Notes under the pieces: model-generated
Database searches by the model: none
Seen by the model: only the letters and a program-made list of their open reading frames with translations
Told to the model about the DNA's origin: nothing
Program-made: the position numbers and the translations under genes
Shown here: positions 14,201 through 25,930 of the stretch, one piece after another
Layout of the letters: each line of letters starts with the position of its first letter
Position numbering within the stretch: position 1 is the first letter of the stretch
Assembly (NCBI GenBank): GCA_017590115.1
Contig: JAGGNK010006448.1
Location: 5,687,595-5,751,594 of the forward strand
DNA from: Montifringilla adamsi
Lineage: Eukaryota > Chordata > Aves > Passeriformes > Passeridae
Length of the DNA: 64,000 nt
Direction of reading: 5' to 3'

Positions 14201-17200
14201 GATGCCAGATATGGGAATTGGTTATTTTTTTTTAAATTATATAACCTGTGACAATGTACTTCTTTGCCAGCTTGCAAACAAATGTAAAAAAAGCATTTGA
14301 ACATTTATAATTTATATAAAATTTATGAGAAATAAGCAACTTCAATTAATAATAATAAGTAAAATATTATAACCTGACATTTTATAAGAAATTAAATAAG
14401 ACAAAATATTAAGAAAGCAAATACACAAGAAAGCTAATCTTTATCACCTAAGCATCCAGAAATGTACAAAGCAACAAACATTGGCCACAGAAAATTATCT
14501 GTTTGTCTTTGAGAGGTCAGTCCCTCATTCAATTCTGTATATCTCCTCTAGGATACTAAGCTGTCTTTTTGACATCCTTTTGCTCAGAGAGATGTGCTAT
14601 CAGAAATGAAATAAATAGGAAACTCACAGGAAAAATATTGTTAAAAAATTCTCTTAATAATCATCAATTCTGTATTTGACTTTCAATTTCCCCATGACAA
14701 AAATTTGTGGAATGAAATTTAGACATACTACTAGACTGTATTGATTGAATTGCACCAATTTAAATGACAAAAAACATGTTAGTGCCCTAAGTTTTTGGTA
14801 GAAAAAACTCGGTGGTGAAAAAAAATTGGTATCACAAAAATGAAAAAAAAAACCTCAAACAAAAAACCACATTAAAATTGTTACATCCAGACATTGGTTA
14901 ATTTTTAATTTAAAATTACCTTAAAATAATCAAGTCATTATTAAATCTGGATGTTGTATGGAATCTCTCACAGTATTTAGTCTGTCTTTTTCTTCAGCGT
15001 TTTTCATATTACTTGTGGGGACTATTAACATTTTCTTTTTTAATGTCCATTCCCTGGAAATAACTTCCTTTCTGTTTAATTGAATGAACATGCTGAAGTC
15101 ATCTCACTTCCAGCATAGTTGCACCTCAAGAGATTATGCACGGAGGTGCATAATCCTGTGCCATCTTTTGCTGCATTCACTCAGGTAAAAATGAAAGATT
15201 GTTCAACTCATTTATTCGCTAGGGAGAAACAGGCACTATTATGGTGTTTTACCTTCCTATCAACAAATAAAATTATTAAGGATGTTAATCAGATACAAAA
15301 AAAGCCAAGAGTTTTTAACACGCACACACACACGCACACCTTTACAAACAGAAAATTTTTGATTTTACTTTGGTTCAAGTAAACATTATTTTTTCGTACA
15401 AGTATTTTTGGGTAGTCCTTGCTATGCTGATATTATATTGTGATTTGCATTGATATCACTGTCCAAGATTTATCTTTGCTTTTGCATTCATGCTGTGATG
15501 ATCCATGGAAGACATCCTATATAGATATTGTATCATTCCAAGACAATTTCAGATGTTCTAAGTAATATTAAGATAATAGAGATTTAAAAAATAATATTTC
15601 AAAATATAATACTTATTTTTTAATTATAAAAAAATTTCAGGTTTCTATTTTAGGAATAATAAGCATGATTAAAACAAAATTTGTAAAACCACATGCCAAA
15701 TCCAGAACTGTAAAAAATGGTTTTTCAAAACAGGCAAAATGTTTGCGAGGAGAAAAATAATAATTTGAAAATTTTGCATCTACATTTACATTTACTACAA
15801 GTATTGTTTGAAATGTTAGCTATCTTTAACTGCCTTATTTGTAATGGAAAAAATTTGTTCTTTCACCTACCAATTATGAAAGTGATTGTTTTTCCAAGTT
15901 TTAACCTTCAGAGACAGAAAAATGTGTGTGCAAACATTTAAGACTGTGACACTGAATATAATTAAATTTAAAAATATTTCTAAAGAAATTAAGGAGGATT
16001 TTCATGGGAAAATAAATTCTATGACAACTGATGAAAAGGAGGAATAATAGCAAAACTGTTTTCATAATACCACATATTGTATGCAACTCACCTACTTCCA
16101 AAAGGATTTAATGCGTATGGATAAACATCAAAAGTGAAATCCATATATCCAAAAGTAGTAATGTAAAACATTAAAATCCTGTTCTAAAACTTAGCTGAGT
16201 ACTTTATTCAATGTAGATTAAAATAATTAATTTAAGGATTAATTAAAGAATTAATTTAAGAATGAGGCATGTAAGATGACTTTTGCTTAGCTTAACATCT
16301 GCAGATATCTACATTTGTCTTGTATATTAGGAAAGATCCTTGCTGTTCAGATTTCTAATTTTTTGAGATTATGAAATTTAACAATGTTTATGAAATTTAC
16401 CAGAAAAAGAAAAATAAAACAAAAAAAAAAAAAGAAAACAAAATTAAAAATCAATATCAAATAAAGTTTATGTTTCCAATCACTGTTATTTCTATGCAAA
16501 TAATTTGATTTGTTAAGGTGAAATGTTTCCTATAAAGATTAATATATGGAAAAAAATGTCCAGTGTCATGACAGCTATATGCTCACCGTGCTTTAATTTT
16601 TTTTTGTCTTCATTGTAGGCTATTCACTATATGACTAATTTAATTATGCAAATCATTTGGCTTAGATTTCAATAGCAAGTCTTCCAAGATAATTTTCAGG
16701 TTCAAAAGAACAACTACTTTTCAATCGGCTCCTCTTAGCCATGATCCTGACTGTATTTTGGTGAAATCTCAACTCAGCATTCACCACCACGCCTGTATCT
16801 AGGTACTTCCTACACAACTATTTGCCATCTGTGTTTTTTCACTCATTCCATCTTCTCAGTGTCTTACTTTCTCTATAAAATCGACTTGATTTCCAACCCA
16901 CATTCTACCTCACCTCTGACACCTTGTTCTCACCTTCTCACCAGACGTTTCTTCTAGTATTAACCAATGCCTACATGATTATTATGCTGGGATAAGGTCT
17001 TAAACTTATGGCTGATGGTACATTGTAAATTATTGTAATTATCATAAAGTATTGAAAAGTTTTGAAATTATGCCTTCTAATCACACTTTTTAAATCACTC
17101 TTTTAATATTCTCTCTTTTTTTTTCTTGCCTCCTACTGCACTGCATATCACTGAATTTAATTCTTTTGTAACTACCATTTCTTCATTTTATACTAAGAAT

Positions 17201-18177
17201 ATTGCAACCCTTCCCTAATTCTATTAATAGTCTTATATCTCTCTCCTATAAATATTAATGCAATCATTGAGAAAAGTCCAGATAGAAATTAATGTGGGCT
17301 TTCAATAAATAGTCTAAAACCAGTTATATGAGAAAAGTGATCTGAGATACTTATATATGTTCCAGGTCTAAGTAATAGAGAAAGACTAATATCTTCAAAG
17401 AGTGTCAATTTCTCTACTGCTGTTGCCTGGATTTTCTGCTGGGGATGCCCTAACCCTCTCATCTCTCCAGGTAATTGTTTAGAGTATTTTCTTTTCAAAA
17501 TCAATGTTTTTAATTCTTGACAGTATGTTTACTTCATTAATTTAATTTTTGGGCAGTAAATAGCCTACATCTATTTTCTTTGACCTTGTAAAAATGTATG
17601 TGTCCTATGTACATATAGTTTACATAATACAAACCAAAAAATTCAGTATTGAAAGAAGGGGCATGGGGGGCAGGGGTTAATCCTCACAGGGATTTTCAAG
17701 TCTTTGCATTTCAATTAGAGTAATTTTCAGAATCTCTAAACAATCTTCTGATGAGATCCAAATCACCCTGCCAATATGAAGACCTATAATTGCAAGGTTA
17801 TCGTGACCCATTAATGAGTCAATAAAGCAAAATATAAACAGAATATAAAAATAACATGTTTTCATATGTAACTGCCAGAGTGCTGTGTTAAATTTTCCAA
17901 ATCAAGCTGTTCTATTTACAGGTATAGACAGCGGTGCAAAGAATTTGTAGCCTAGCTGGGATGTAGAGGTTCAGAAACACAGTTACTGTAAACAGGCCAG
18001 CAGCTGCTAACATCAATCAATGCCAGAGGAAGGAATGAAGGATGAACCAAGTCCAGTTTTACTGTATAATTCTTGTAGAAAACAAAATGTTTTCTAAATC
18101 TCTATGAAATAAACTCACTTTTTTCCTAAAACAGATTTTCAGGAACACCTTGTCTTTTTTCAGATAATTCAGGGTAA
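8273..18177. other. About 9.9 kb of AT-rich unique DNA, no gene seen
   Basis: This is the longest repeat-poor stretch in the window. I see only short frames, scattered homopolymer runs (for example the A-run near 16421), a very short CA stretch (15319-15340), and a pyrimidine-rich, C-richer segment at about 16730-16960. No splice-bounded exon, RNA gene or recognised transposon. Consistent with a gene desert or a very large intron. Confidence 0.55.
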
Positions 18178-18402
18178 CAAGGCTGGTGAAAGATCCGGAA
18201 CACAAGTCCTGTAAGCAGCTGAGTGAGTGGGGATTGTTGAGCCTGGAGAAGAGGAAGCTCAGGAAGAAACCTCAGCCAGCTGAGGGTTAGGCTCTGCTCC
18301 CAGGGAACCAGCCACAGGACAAGAGGACACAACCTTAAGTTGTGCCCGAGGAGGTTTAGGATGGCCATTTGGAAGAAGCTCTTCACAGGAAGGATTTGGG
18401 TG
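18178..18402 (+). mobile_element. CR1 LINE fragment, ORF2 end and 3' region
   Basis: Plus-strand CR1. It opens with GGCTGGTGAAAGATCCGGAACACAAGTCCTGT and 'TTGAGCCTGGAGAAGAGGAAGCTCAGG', the DNA form of the conserved CR1 motif (S)LEKRRLR near the end of ORF2. It continues with 'GGACAAGAGGACACAACCTTAAGTTGTG' and 'GAGGTTTAGGATGG'. It stops after 'AGAAGCTCTTCACAGGAAGG', short of the CR1 3' terminus, so both ends are lost. The frame is broken by indels. Confidence 0.9.
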
Positions 18403-18533
18403 GGTGCTTGTCTTATCTGCTTCTCTTTCTCTTTACAAGTCTGAAACTGGGCTAAGTATTGTTTGACCTTTTTTTTTGTCCCTCATTTTTAAAGCTAGGA
18501 AATATAAACTTAATCACAACACAAATAATAGTC

Positions 18534-18735
18534 TAAATCAGTGGTCTCCCAAACTGTCTATCGTCGCCCTTGTCAGTGAAAGCTTTCTGATTGTATGCCC
18601 TCAATATAGGTGTATCTATTTATACATTTTACATGTACTATGTGCTACTGAAGTTCTAGTATTTTCTTCCTAAACCACAATGAATCAGGCTTTGCACCCT
18701 TGCCTGCACCCCAAATTGCAGCCTACTTATCTAGG
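18534..18735. mobile_element. Possible hAT-type DNA transposon scrap
   Basis: The segment begins with CAGTGGTCTCCCAAACTG, close to the CAGTGGTTCTCAAAC terminal inverted repeat of Charlie-like hAT elements, and is preceded by GTCTAAAT, a plausible 8-base target site. No matching inverted terminus or second target copy was found downstream. If real, it is one end of a degraded non-autonomous element. The call rests on the terminus alone. Confidence 0.3.
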
Positions 18736-21423
18736 TGGGGGTGAGGAAGGGAACAAAATTTCTTCAATAAATTTAATTTTTTTTTTTTTCCAGGTCTGGG
18801 GAGTGGTGCTGGAGGAATAAATTAACAACAAAAAATATTTTATAACTTTATTGTTTGTTCCTTCAAGAACCCCTAAAATCCATTCAACATAATTCACTCT
18901 TCAAATTCTCTGTGAGAAGATAAGAAAGTCCAAACAAACACTTTTGAATACTGTCCCAATCAAAATAACAAAACAGATTGCATCAATTTAATATTGAAAA
19001 GACATGTACACTGAAGTCTTTCTATCACGTTCCCACAACAGGAGTTTAATTGAAAAAAAATCTGTTCTGCTGAAGACACAATCTTCTTGGCTTTGATCCA
19101 GAAACATTTGTGTTCCTTTCCTACACACAAAAAATTTAACGTATTTCTGTATCTCTTCAGAAAACTAATTTTCAAGTTGTTTCCTGTACTGGCATCCTAG
19201 CTAGTAAGGGCAATCTAACATAAAGACTTTTAAGATTATCAAGTATTCATTGGTAAAAACTGCTGTGTCAGCTTCAGCCTCAGCAGAAGAGAGGGCTATT
19301 GTTAACATCAGTGCTCCTATTTTATAGACTTAAGACTTTTTAATTCAGGTACTCAAATTTTCAGTATATTTGGTTTTTGCCAGATTTACAGATCTAACAA
19401 CCAGGAAAGGAGATGAGGCTACAATTAGAAAACTATAATTTTCCATTAAAGTCCACTTATCTCAAATATTACATGAAAATTTCAGTGGTTACTCCTTATT
19501 TATATATTTAGTTAGATAATCACCAGTTTGTTCCTTGTGAGGTTTCACACAATTCAGAATCTGAAAATATTATAAATATATTAGTTTTAATAGATATGTT
19601 ATCACAAATTTGGCTGATAGCATGCTAGGCTTCACTAAATTGTTTCAGACAACCAGACAAAAGCCAAAACTGCTACTAAAACACTTTAGAATGTCAGCAA
19701 TTTTGGAGGTGATAGATTATCTGTTTCTGAATCTATTTGGCAATAATGAAACAAAATCCAAAATAAATATTAGCAAAAGACAAAAAAAAACCTTTTAAAT
19801 ATTTTTTCTGTATATTACTGTGGAATTTTTTTCCTAATTTTCTTCTTCAACCAAGCTCTTTGTCCACAGAAATATTCAGTGCTGAGAATCTTCATATCAT
19901 ACTTATGTTTTTAAGAATGTACATGACCTTAAAATGTCCCTCTGAATTATAGTGTGTTTCTGCTTTTATTTCAAATTTCACTCTATTTATATCATCCAGT
20001 TTTCATATTTTTCTATTTGACTTGGAGTTACTTTCTTGTTAAGCTCAAATTCGGTGAAATTTTAAATGAAAACATTATGTTGTGTTTGTGAATGTAATTG
20101 CTAATTCAAGTATGTATATTATTCATTAATAACTTGAAAGATGTACTATTAAATTTATGAATTTATAAAATAAAAAATATAATTTTATAGACATTTAAAA
20201 AAAAATTTAATCCAAGGGTATTTAATGAACATGAGGCAGCACACCTGCTTGTCTAGGCATTCAGTAGTTATTGTACAATATTGAGCTGCAGGAAAAAAAA
20301 TCACAAAACCAAATGAAAGGGGAAATCATATAAAAGAAGAGCAAAAATTCCAGGGAAATTGTTTTGCATTTCATATTCTTTGAACTGAATATGTAACTCC
20401 TTCCTATGTATCTCATTGGAAAATTTTATGTACCTCACTAAGAGACATTAAAATGGAATTGCAGGTATCCACACCTAAGAGACTGTCCTGAAAACAGCTA
20501 CTAGAATGTTCAGTCATTACCTAGCCTCAAAATCTTGGTATTCTGAAAGCACCTATGATTTTGATTGATATTTTTCTCAGGGATCTAAATGTTCTTTTAC
20601 TTCAAATACCAAACAGCAAAAGGTTCTGGAATAGATTGAAGCCTCAAATATATTCAGAAATAAGACTTTGCCTTGGGCACATCAAGCACCTAATTTGGAA
20701 GACATTCTCAGAATACACTTAACAAACAGAGCTTTAGACAAAATACTGCCGTGTTTAAATGTAATTTAATTTTCTTTTCTTATTAAGGAGTCATCTGAAG
20801 GTAAATAGAAGTTTGATTCCTACTTCTGACTGAGTGGTAAATACTGACTCCCTGTATTTCTCTAGATCCATATGTTATTTGTACAGTACACTGTGGAAGT
20901 CCCAACCAAAAGTGCTCAATTGTCTTCATCAATCCTATGGGTAGTTAGAAGCACAATCCATTATTTAATCCTTCATTTTTAGTTTAACTGCATAAAATAG
21001 GCCTTCCCTGTTTACAACTGCAACACCACTGTCTTTGATACTGGTTCTTCACTTTCTTTCCTTTACTTTTCCAAAAATTAATGTGCATAGCATATTGTAT
21101 TTTTTAGTTTTGTATAGCTTTTCACACTGAAAAGTTAAGTTAAAAATAATTATCCACATTCTTATTACACTAAAAATAAATTTAAAAATATATGAGGAAT
21201 GTAAATTATCTAATGATTTAGGAAGGACAGACTGGCACATAGTGATCACCCTTCCTTCCCTAAATTGTAATATTAAACTAGATAGCTATTAAGACAGAAA
21301 ACTCCTAGGATTTTAACCTACCAACATGAACCCTACCTATTTTGTTCAAAAATAAAAATATACTGGTGATACATTTTGTGAAAATTTATCATTAATTGAT
21401 ATGTGAAATTTTGGGTTTACTCT
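18736..21423. other. AT-rich unique DNA, no gene seen
   Basis: AT-rich sequence with a T-run near 18780 and a few short frames. No recognised exon, RNA gene or dispersed repeat. Confidence 0.5.
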
Positions 21424-21672
21424 GACCAGTAATAAGCCTTACACAGATGCTTGCTCACTCTCTCTTGCTCACAGCTGGATGAGGAAGAGAATCAGAAACA
21501 TAAAAATGAGAAAAGGTAAGTAAGGGAAAAGCTGTGTACTTAAGCAAAAAAACCCAAGGAATTAATTCACCACTTCCATAATCAGGAAGGTGTTTGGCCA
21601 TCTTGAGGAAGCAGGGCTCCATCACACATAACTGTTACTCATGAAGATACATGTCATAAATGACAACCAAAA
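21424..21672 (-). mobile_element. Avian ERVL-type LTR fragment
   Basis: The block 'CAGATGCTTGCTCACTC' followed by 'GAGGAAGAGAATCAGAA' matches, in order, the LTR that begins at 63869 in this same window ('CAGCTGCTTGCTCACTC', then 'GAGGAGAGAATAGCA'). It continues with 'AGGAATTAATTCACCACTTCC' and 'GAAGCAGGGCTCCATCACACATAACTGTTACTC', which I recognise as the body of a common bird ERV LTR in reverse orientation. The outer termini are missing, and the fragment runs straight into a (CAA)n low-complexity block. No internal retroviral region adjoins it. Confidence 0.75.
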
Positions 21673-21709
21673 AAAAACCCCAAACCTCCCCGCTCCCCAG
21701 AAAAAACTC

Positions 21710-21747
<38 letters not shown>

Positions 21748-21870
21748 AACAAACCCCCCCCAAAAAAAAAACACCAAAAAACCAAAACAAAAAACCTAAA
21801 AAACCCAAACCAAAACAACAACAAAAAAAGAAAAACTAAACAAAAAATCCAACAACAACCAAAAAAAAGA
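21667..21870. repeat. A/C-rich low complexity with (CAA)13
   Basis: The plus strand is almost entirely A and C, with a pure (CAA)n run of about 13 copies at 21709-21747, then runs of C8 and A10 and mixed CAAA/CCAAA words. It immediately follows an LTR fragment and may have expanded from an A-rich seam at that junction. Confidence 0.9.
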
Positions 21871-23535
21871 AATTATGGGTTTTCATCTATAGATTACAAG
21901 TTTTTCAAGATTTTTACTGTTTAAAAATATTAACTTAGAGGAGGAGCAAAGCCTCAATGTAAGCTGGCCATTCTGATCAGAGAAAGTATTTTCCCAGGCA
22001 GAGGTAATTTGCACTATGTAAAGTAAATAAGAACACCAGAGACAACAATATTTGAAGGCTTACAGATGTAAGAGAATGTGATCTGTGATAAAGGACAAAA
22101 TGGAGCTTTCAATCAATATTTCCCTATTTTTTTCAATACATTTAATAGGAGTGACAAAAATAAAGTAGGATACCAAGTTCAAAAAGAAAAAGATTTCATC
22201 TTGATATAGTGTAAACAGATTTCAAGTAATTTCCTTTGCACAATGGAAATTCTTTTTCTGCTTTAAAAATTGCATAAAGTGGATGATGACTTTTTGAAGT
22301 TACTCATTTCTCTAAATGGTACCTTATTCTCAAATCCTCTGCGATAGCGGCTGATCAAAACAGTATCCAAAGGGCACCCACATAGGAAAGTAGCAGAAAG
22401 AGTTGTATAAAGAATTTGTATTTTTACAAATAGCAAGCTTGTAGATGATACATAAAAAAAATAGCAGAGTGACTGAAAAGAGGTGGAAAAACAGATATGT
22501 GCTAAATAATCAAGTGGTAATGATAAGTAGATGGTATGGGTTTGGGTGTCTAGTGGCACACACCTAGTGCCATCACCACCAAAGGGTATCTGAGTGACAT
22601 TGGCAGATATGGCACAGAGTCTGAGAGACCTTAAAATACTTATTTAGGAACAGCACCTGGAAGCTGAGCGAGACATCCCAGGACATTACAAATGGCACAA
22701 GACACCAGTGTATAAGTAACTAAACTGGGCACATTCACTCAATAAGTACATGTTAAGGAAACAAGATGTGCTTGTTAAATACTACTGCTTGAGGAAAAAT
22801 ATTTTACATTTTGTGGAAAATGCGTTATTTTCTTCCACCCTATTGCAGGATGAGCCTGTATCAAAGCTCTCCATACCCCTGAACTACTAAAATAGTAGCT
22901 GTGTCCTGTCTTCAGCGATGTGGGAGGCATGGGCAGGACATCTGCTTTCAGTAGTGTCTTCACTTCTGGGTCATATGATACAAGCAAATATGGGGTGTGG
23001 GGGGAAGGATGGGGACAAAGGAACCGTAGAATGTTATGAGATTGTTGAAAGGTTTTCAGTATAGAAGGGTGTTCAGAAAAGTGTTCTTTAACATTTTTAA
23101 GTGTCTAGAGTTGTGTTTTATTTATTGGATTGTTGTTAGTAATCCTGGTGTATGGTTCATTGATTGCCAGATAATTTTATGTCATAATGGAGAGATAAAT
23201 AGTCTTCATCTGTCCTAATTTGAGTTAAAACAGGTGACTTGAGATGCCTTTCCCTGCAATAAACATGTCAACAACAGACTTGGTAGCCCTAACTCAGGTA
23301 AAAATGATTTAATTAAACTTAATCAATTCAAATAGAAGGTTATTATGTACTTTGGACTATAAATATTTTAATATAATCTTTAAACTTTCAGGAGAAGAAA
23401 ATCAGGGCAGATAATTACATTTAAGGAAAGGTTTTGGGTAAGGTCTGTTCCTAAGACTATTGAAATTGGTAGAAGTAATCATAATGTTTTCAGCATCATT
23501 TTGTTTAAAACATAATTACATATACTGAGATCCTT

Positions 23536-23537
<2 letters not shown>
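21871..23537. other. Unique DNA, no gene seen
   Basis: AT-rich sequence without a recognised repeat. Minus-strand frames of 98 codons (22263-22559) and 70 codons (22775-22987) have no domain or composition that marks them as real. Confidence 0.5.

Positions 23538-23570
<33 letters not shown>
23538..23570. repeat. Poly-T run of about 33 bases
   Basis: An uninterrupted T homopolymer. A run this long could be the tail of a minus-strand retroposed sequence. The 300 bases on its downstream side (minus-strand upstream) show no recognisable retrocopy, so it is described only as a homopolymer, prone to length polymorphism. Confidence 0.9.
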
Positions 23571-23575
<5 letters not shown>

Positions 23576-24924
23576 TTATTTCATGCCTGGGTGGAGGCTA
23601 TAAAAGAATAATGATCTTAACAAGCTGTGAAGTAAAACCACCAGATTTTCTACAGGAAAATAATGCATATAGAGTCTACACAAGAACAATTTCCTAATGA
23701 CAATTTTGAATTTTTTAAATGTATTACAATTCAGTTTTATCATACATAAATCTTCTTATAATTACATTTTTCTGATGTCACACAGTCCTTTTAATACTAT
23801 GTGCAATTGACACTAAAATTAGGGTTACAGAAGCAAGCAAACTAAAATCCACAACAGCAAAAAACAGACACAAAAAAAAATTCCTGTGTTTTTTTCCAAT
23901 CACATATTAGCATTTTTGTTTTACTACCTAAATCCCAAGTAGGGGAGCAAATTTTTTATCAATCTGAGTGTGCCATTTATGTAATTATAATTCTTCTATT
24001 GACATCGCATCTACACATCTACTCTTTTGCAATCTCCCTTTCTGTCACAAAACACAAAATTTGAAATGTGATTCTTCACTCAAAAAAAAAAAAATCTGAT
24101 ATTTCTAGGCTATGTGTTTTTGAAGATATATTTCCAAAAACAAATAAAAAGAGAAAGAAATCAATTGAAAACTTAATTTTAATCATTTTTCTTAGGACAA
24201 TTCTTGGAAAGAGTCATATGTGGCACTGTCAAACAGGCAGCCAAGAGTCCTAATTTTTTTTTTTTTTTAATATTTATGGGGCAGATATCCACATGTTACA
24301 AATTCTAATTATGTTGATCAATGTTTGAGAAGCATTGATCTGTTTTTATAAGAAATGTTAGTTTTCTGGGTGTCATTACTTTTATTCTAAGTAGCAATGA
24401 AATTTAAACAGCTGAATTTATGTTTCATACTTCCTTTATCTCCATTCAGACATTTAGGAACTTTTCATATTTTAGTGTTTTATATACCATGTAGATCTTT
24501 CAATATTATTTAAGCACATCTCAATATGTATCTGCACTATGTGTTGATTCTCCCCAAGGATTTACCAATTCAATATGAATATATTCAAAGAAAATATTAT
24601 GACAAAGTTGACTTTAAAACCAGTCATCATATAAACCCACAGTTTTCTCCCCAGCAAATTAGGAGTTAATCAAACATCTTGGGAAATATTACTTAATTTT
24701 CTGCACCAGCAAGACTAATTATGTTTAACTGAAAGATACCTTCTATCAGTTTCTAATTAGACACTTCTGCTTTACAAGCACAGAAATCACGGACTGCATC
24801 CCAGTTCTGAGTTATGTGAAACTGTGGGGGGAAATGGTGATTTGTTGCGATCACTGTGATTAGACTGACAGTAGGTATTTATTTTCTATAAATATTCTGC
24901 ATAGCAGGTTTTCTGAAGCTCTCC
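23571..24924. other. AT-rich unique DNA, no gene seen
   Basis: AT-rich sequence with short A/T runs (24083, 24255). No exon, RNA gene or dispersed repeat recognised. Confidence 0.5.
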
Positions 24925-24995
24925 AAGGGGAAGGGAGAGGAGGGGACAGAAGTGGAGGGAAGGGGAGGGAAGGGGAGGGGAAGAAAGGAAAACTT
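24925..24995 (+). repeat. G/A-only (GGGAA-like) tract
   Basis: Nearly pure purine on the plus strand, made of imperfect GGGAAGGGGA words ('AGGGAAGGGGAGGGAAGGGG'). The G3-G4 runs are close enough to allow a G-quadruplex on this strand. It marks the left edge of the GC-rich island. Confidence 0.85.
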
Positions 24996-25248
24996 TGATA
25001 AGTTATGAAAGAGTCTGTAGACCAGTCAGCTGAGAAACTGAAAAATAGATTGTGGAGAGAGGTAATACTTTTGAGACATGAGTCTTCAACAGATCAAAAT
25101 TTCCAGAGGGAAAACACTGATATTAAATGAATTTGAAAAATCCTAAAGGTCCAACCCCCTGAAAACCCACTATCCAAATCAACAAACCAACCAACCCTGA
25201 AGAAAGAAACAAGCAAACAAAACCCAGGCAGAAAAGAGCAATTCAGTA

Positions 25249-25560
25249 ATGTCAGGGATCAGTGGTGTACAAGCAGGGCACAACTGGGAGCACGCAAACA
25301 TTCGTGGCCCCATTGCAGTGTGCGAGAGTGCACGGCATCACTGTGAGCAGAGCTGCAGAGCTGCAGAGCTGCAGAGCTGCAGAGCTGCAGAGCTGCAGTG
25401 TGAGCATGCAGTGCCCCACTGGGAGGGTGTGAAAGGCACTGCTGCAAGTGTGCAGCTCGCTGTCAAGGTGTGTGAGCTTTCAGGGCAGTGTGTGAGTGTG
25501 CAGGACACTGTTGTGAGTGTTGGGTGTAATGGAAAGTCTGGAATGCCCAGAGCTGCAGTT
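25249..25560 (+). repeat. Degenerate GTGTG-led repeats
   Basis: Irregular units that begin GTGTG and often contain GTGCAG or GGCACTG recur about every 20-40 bases: GTGTGCGAGAGTGCACGGC, GTGTGAGCATGCAGTGCC, GTGTGAAAGGCACTGC, GTGTGCAGCTCGCTG, GTGTGTGAGTGTGCAGGACACTG. This looks like an old GC-rich minisatellite. It keeps frames open on both strands (up to 151 codons), but codon content follows the repeat, so no gene is called. Confidence 0.55.
25351..25398. repeat. (AGCTGCAG)6 perfect palindromic octamer array
   Basis: Six exact, head-to-tail copies of AGCTGCAG. The reverse complement of the unit, CTGCAGCT, is a rotation of the same unit, so both strands carry the same repeat and any stretch of the array can fold back on itself. 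Each unit contains CTGCAG and AGCT palindromes. The lack of divergence suggests recent expansion compared with the degenerate sequence on both sides. Confidence 0.95.
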
Positions 25561-25574
25561 GGTAATGTCAGAGA

Positions 25575-25930
25575 TGAGAGCCTCTGGGCAATGATAAAGG
25601 GACAAACAAATGAAGTGAGTGTCATCATGGGAGTTTGCTATTGGCCACCCAGGCAGGATGTCATCAAATTATTATTTAAGGAACCAAGGTACACCTCTGA
25701 ATAAGCCACCTTTGTCCTTGTGGAGAAATTCAACTTGACAGGTGTTAACTACACAGTTGGTACAAACAGATCCAGGAGATTCCTAAAACACCGGTGTGAA
25801 AATTTTTGTACAGATACTCAGGGAGCCAAACTGGAGATGTAATTTGTGGCTTGTTCCCAGAGAGAGTCTCATGGGTGAAGTGGTAGCTGGTGCACAGCAA
25901 CCACACAGTCATCAAGCTTCAAATCTCTGA
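25575..25930 (+). mobile_element. Decayed CR1 ORF2 endonuclease segment
   Basis: Plus-strand translation gives ESLWAMIKGQTNEVSVIMGV followed by CYWPPRQD. This fits the CR1 apurinic-type endonuclease block (usual pattern ..GVYYRPP..). After an indel the next pieces are LVEKFNL (usual GDFNLP) and NRSRRFLKH. Later, VHSNHTVIKLQIS at about 25891-25929 fits the conserved SDHE-type catalytic block, with D replaced by N. Frame changes and stops (for example after GAKLEM) show that it is dead. Unlike most CR1 copies in the window it comes from the 5' half of ORF2, so it is an internal remnant and not an ordinary 3' stub. Confidence 0.7.

Noticed and set aside
21667..21870. A/C repeat as a telomere-like or CRISPR-like array
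   Set aside because: Units are irregular CAA/CAAA words without conserved repeat-spacer structure or a telomere motif.
23538..23570. Poly-T as the tail of a minus-strand processed pseudogene
   Set aside because: The sequence that would be the retrocopy body is AT-rich with no protein-like frame or known small RNA.
24925..24995. GC/G-rich tract as a promoter or CpG island
   Set aside because: It is G/A-only with no CpG, and no exon follows.
25249..25704. 151-codon plus-strand frame
   Set aside because: Made of the GTGTG repeats and the octamer array, then runs into dead CR1 endonuclease sequence. The opposite strand is open as well, as expected for a self-complementary array.
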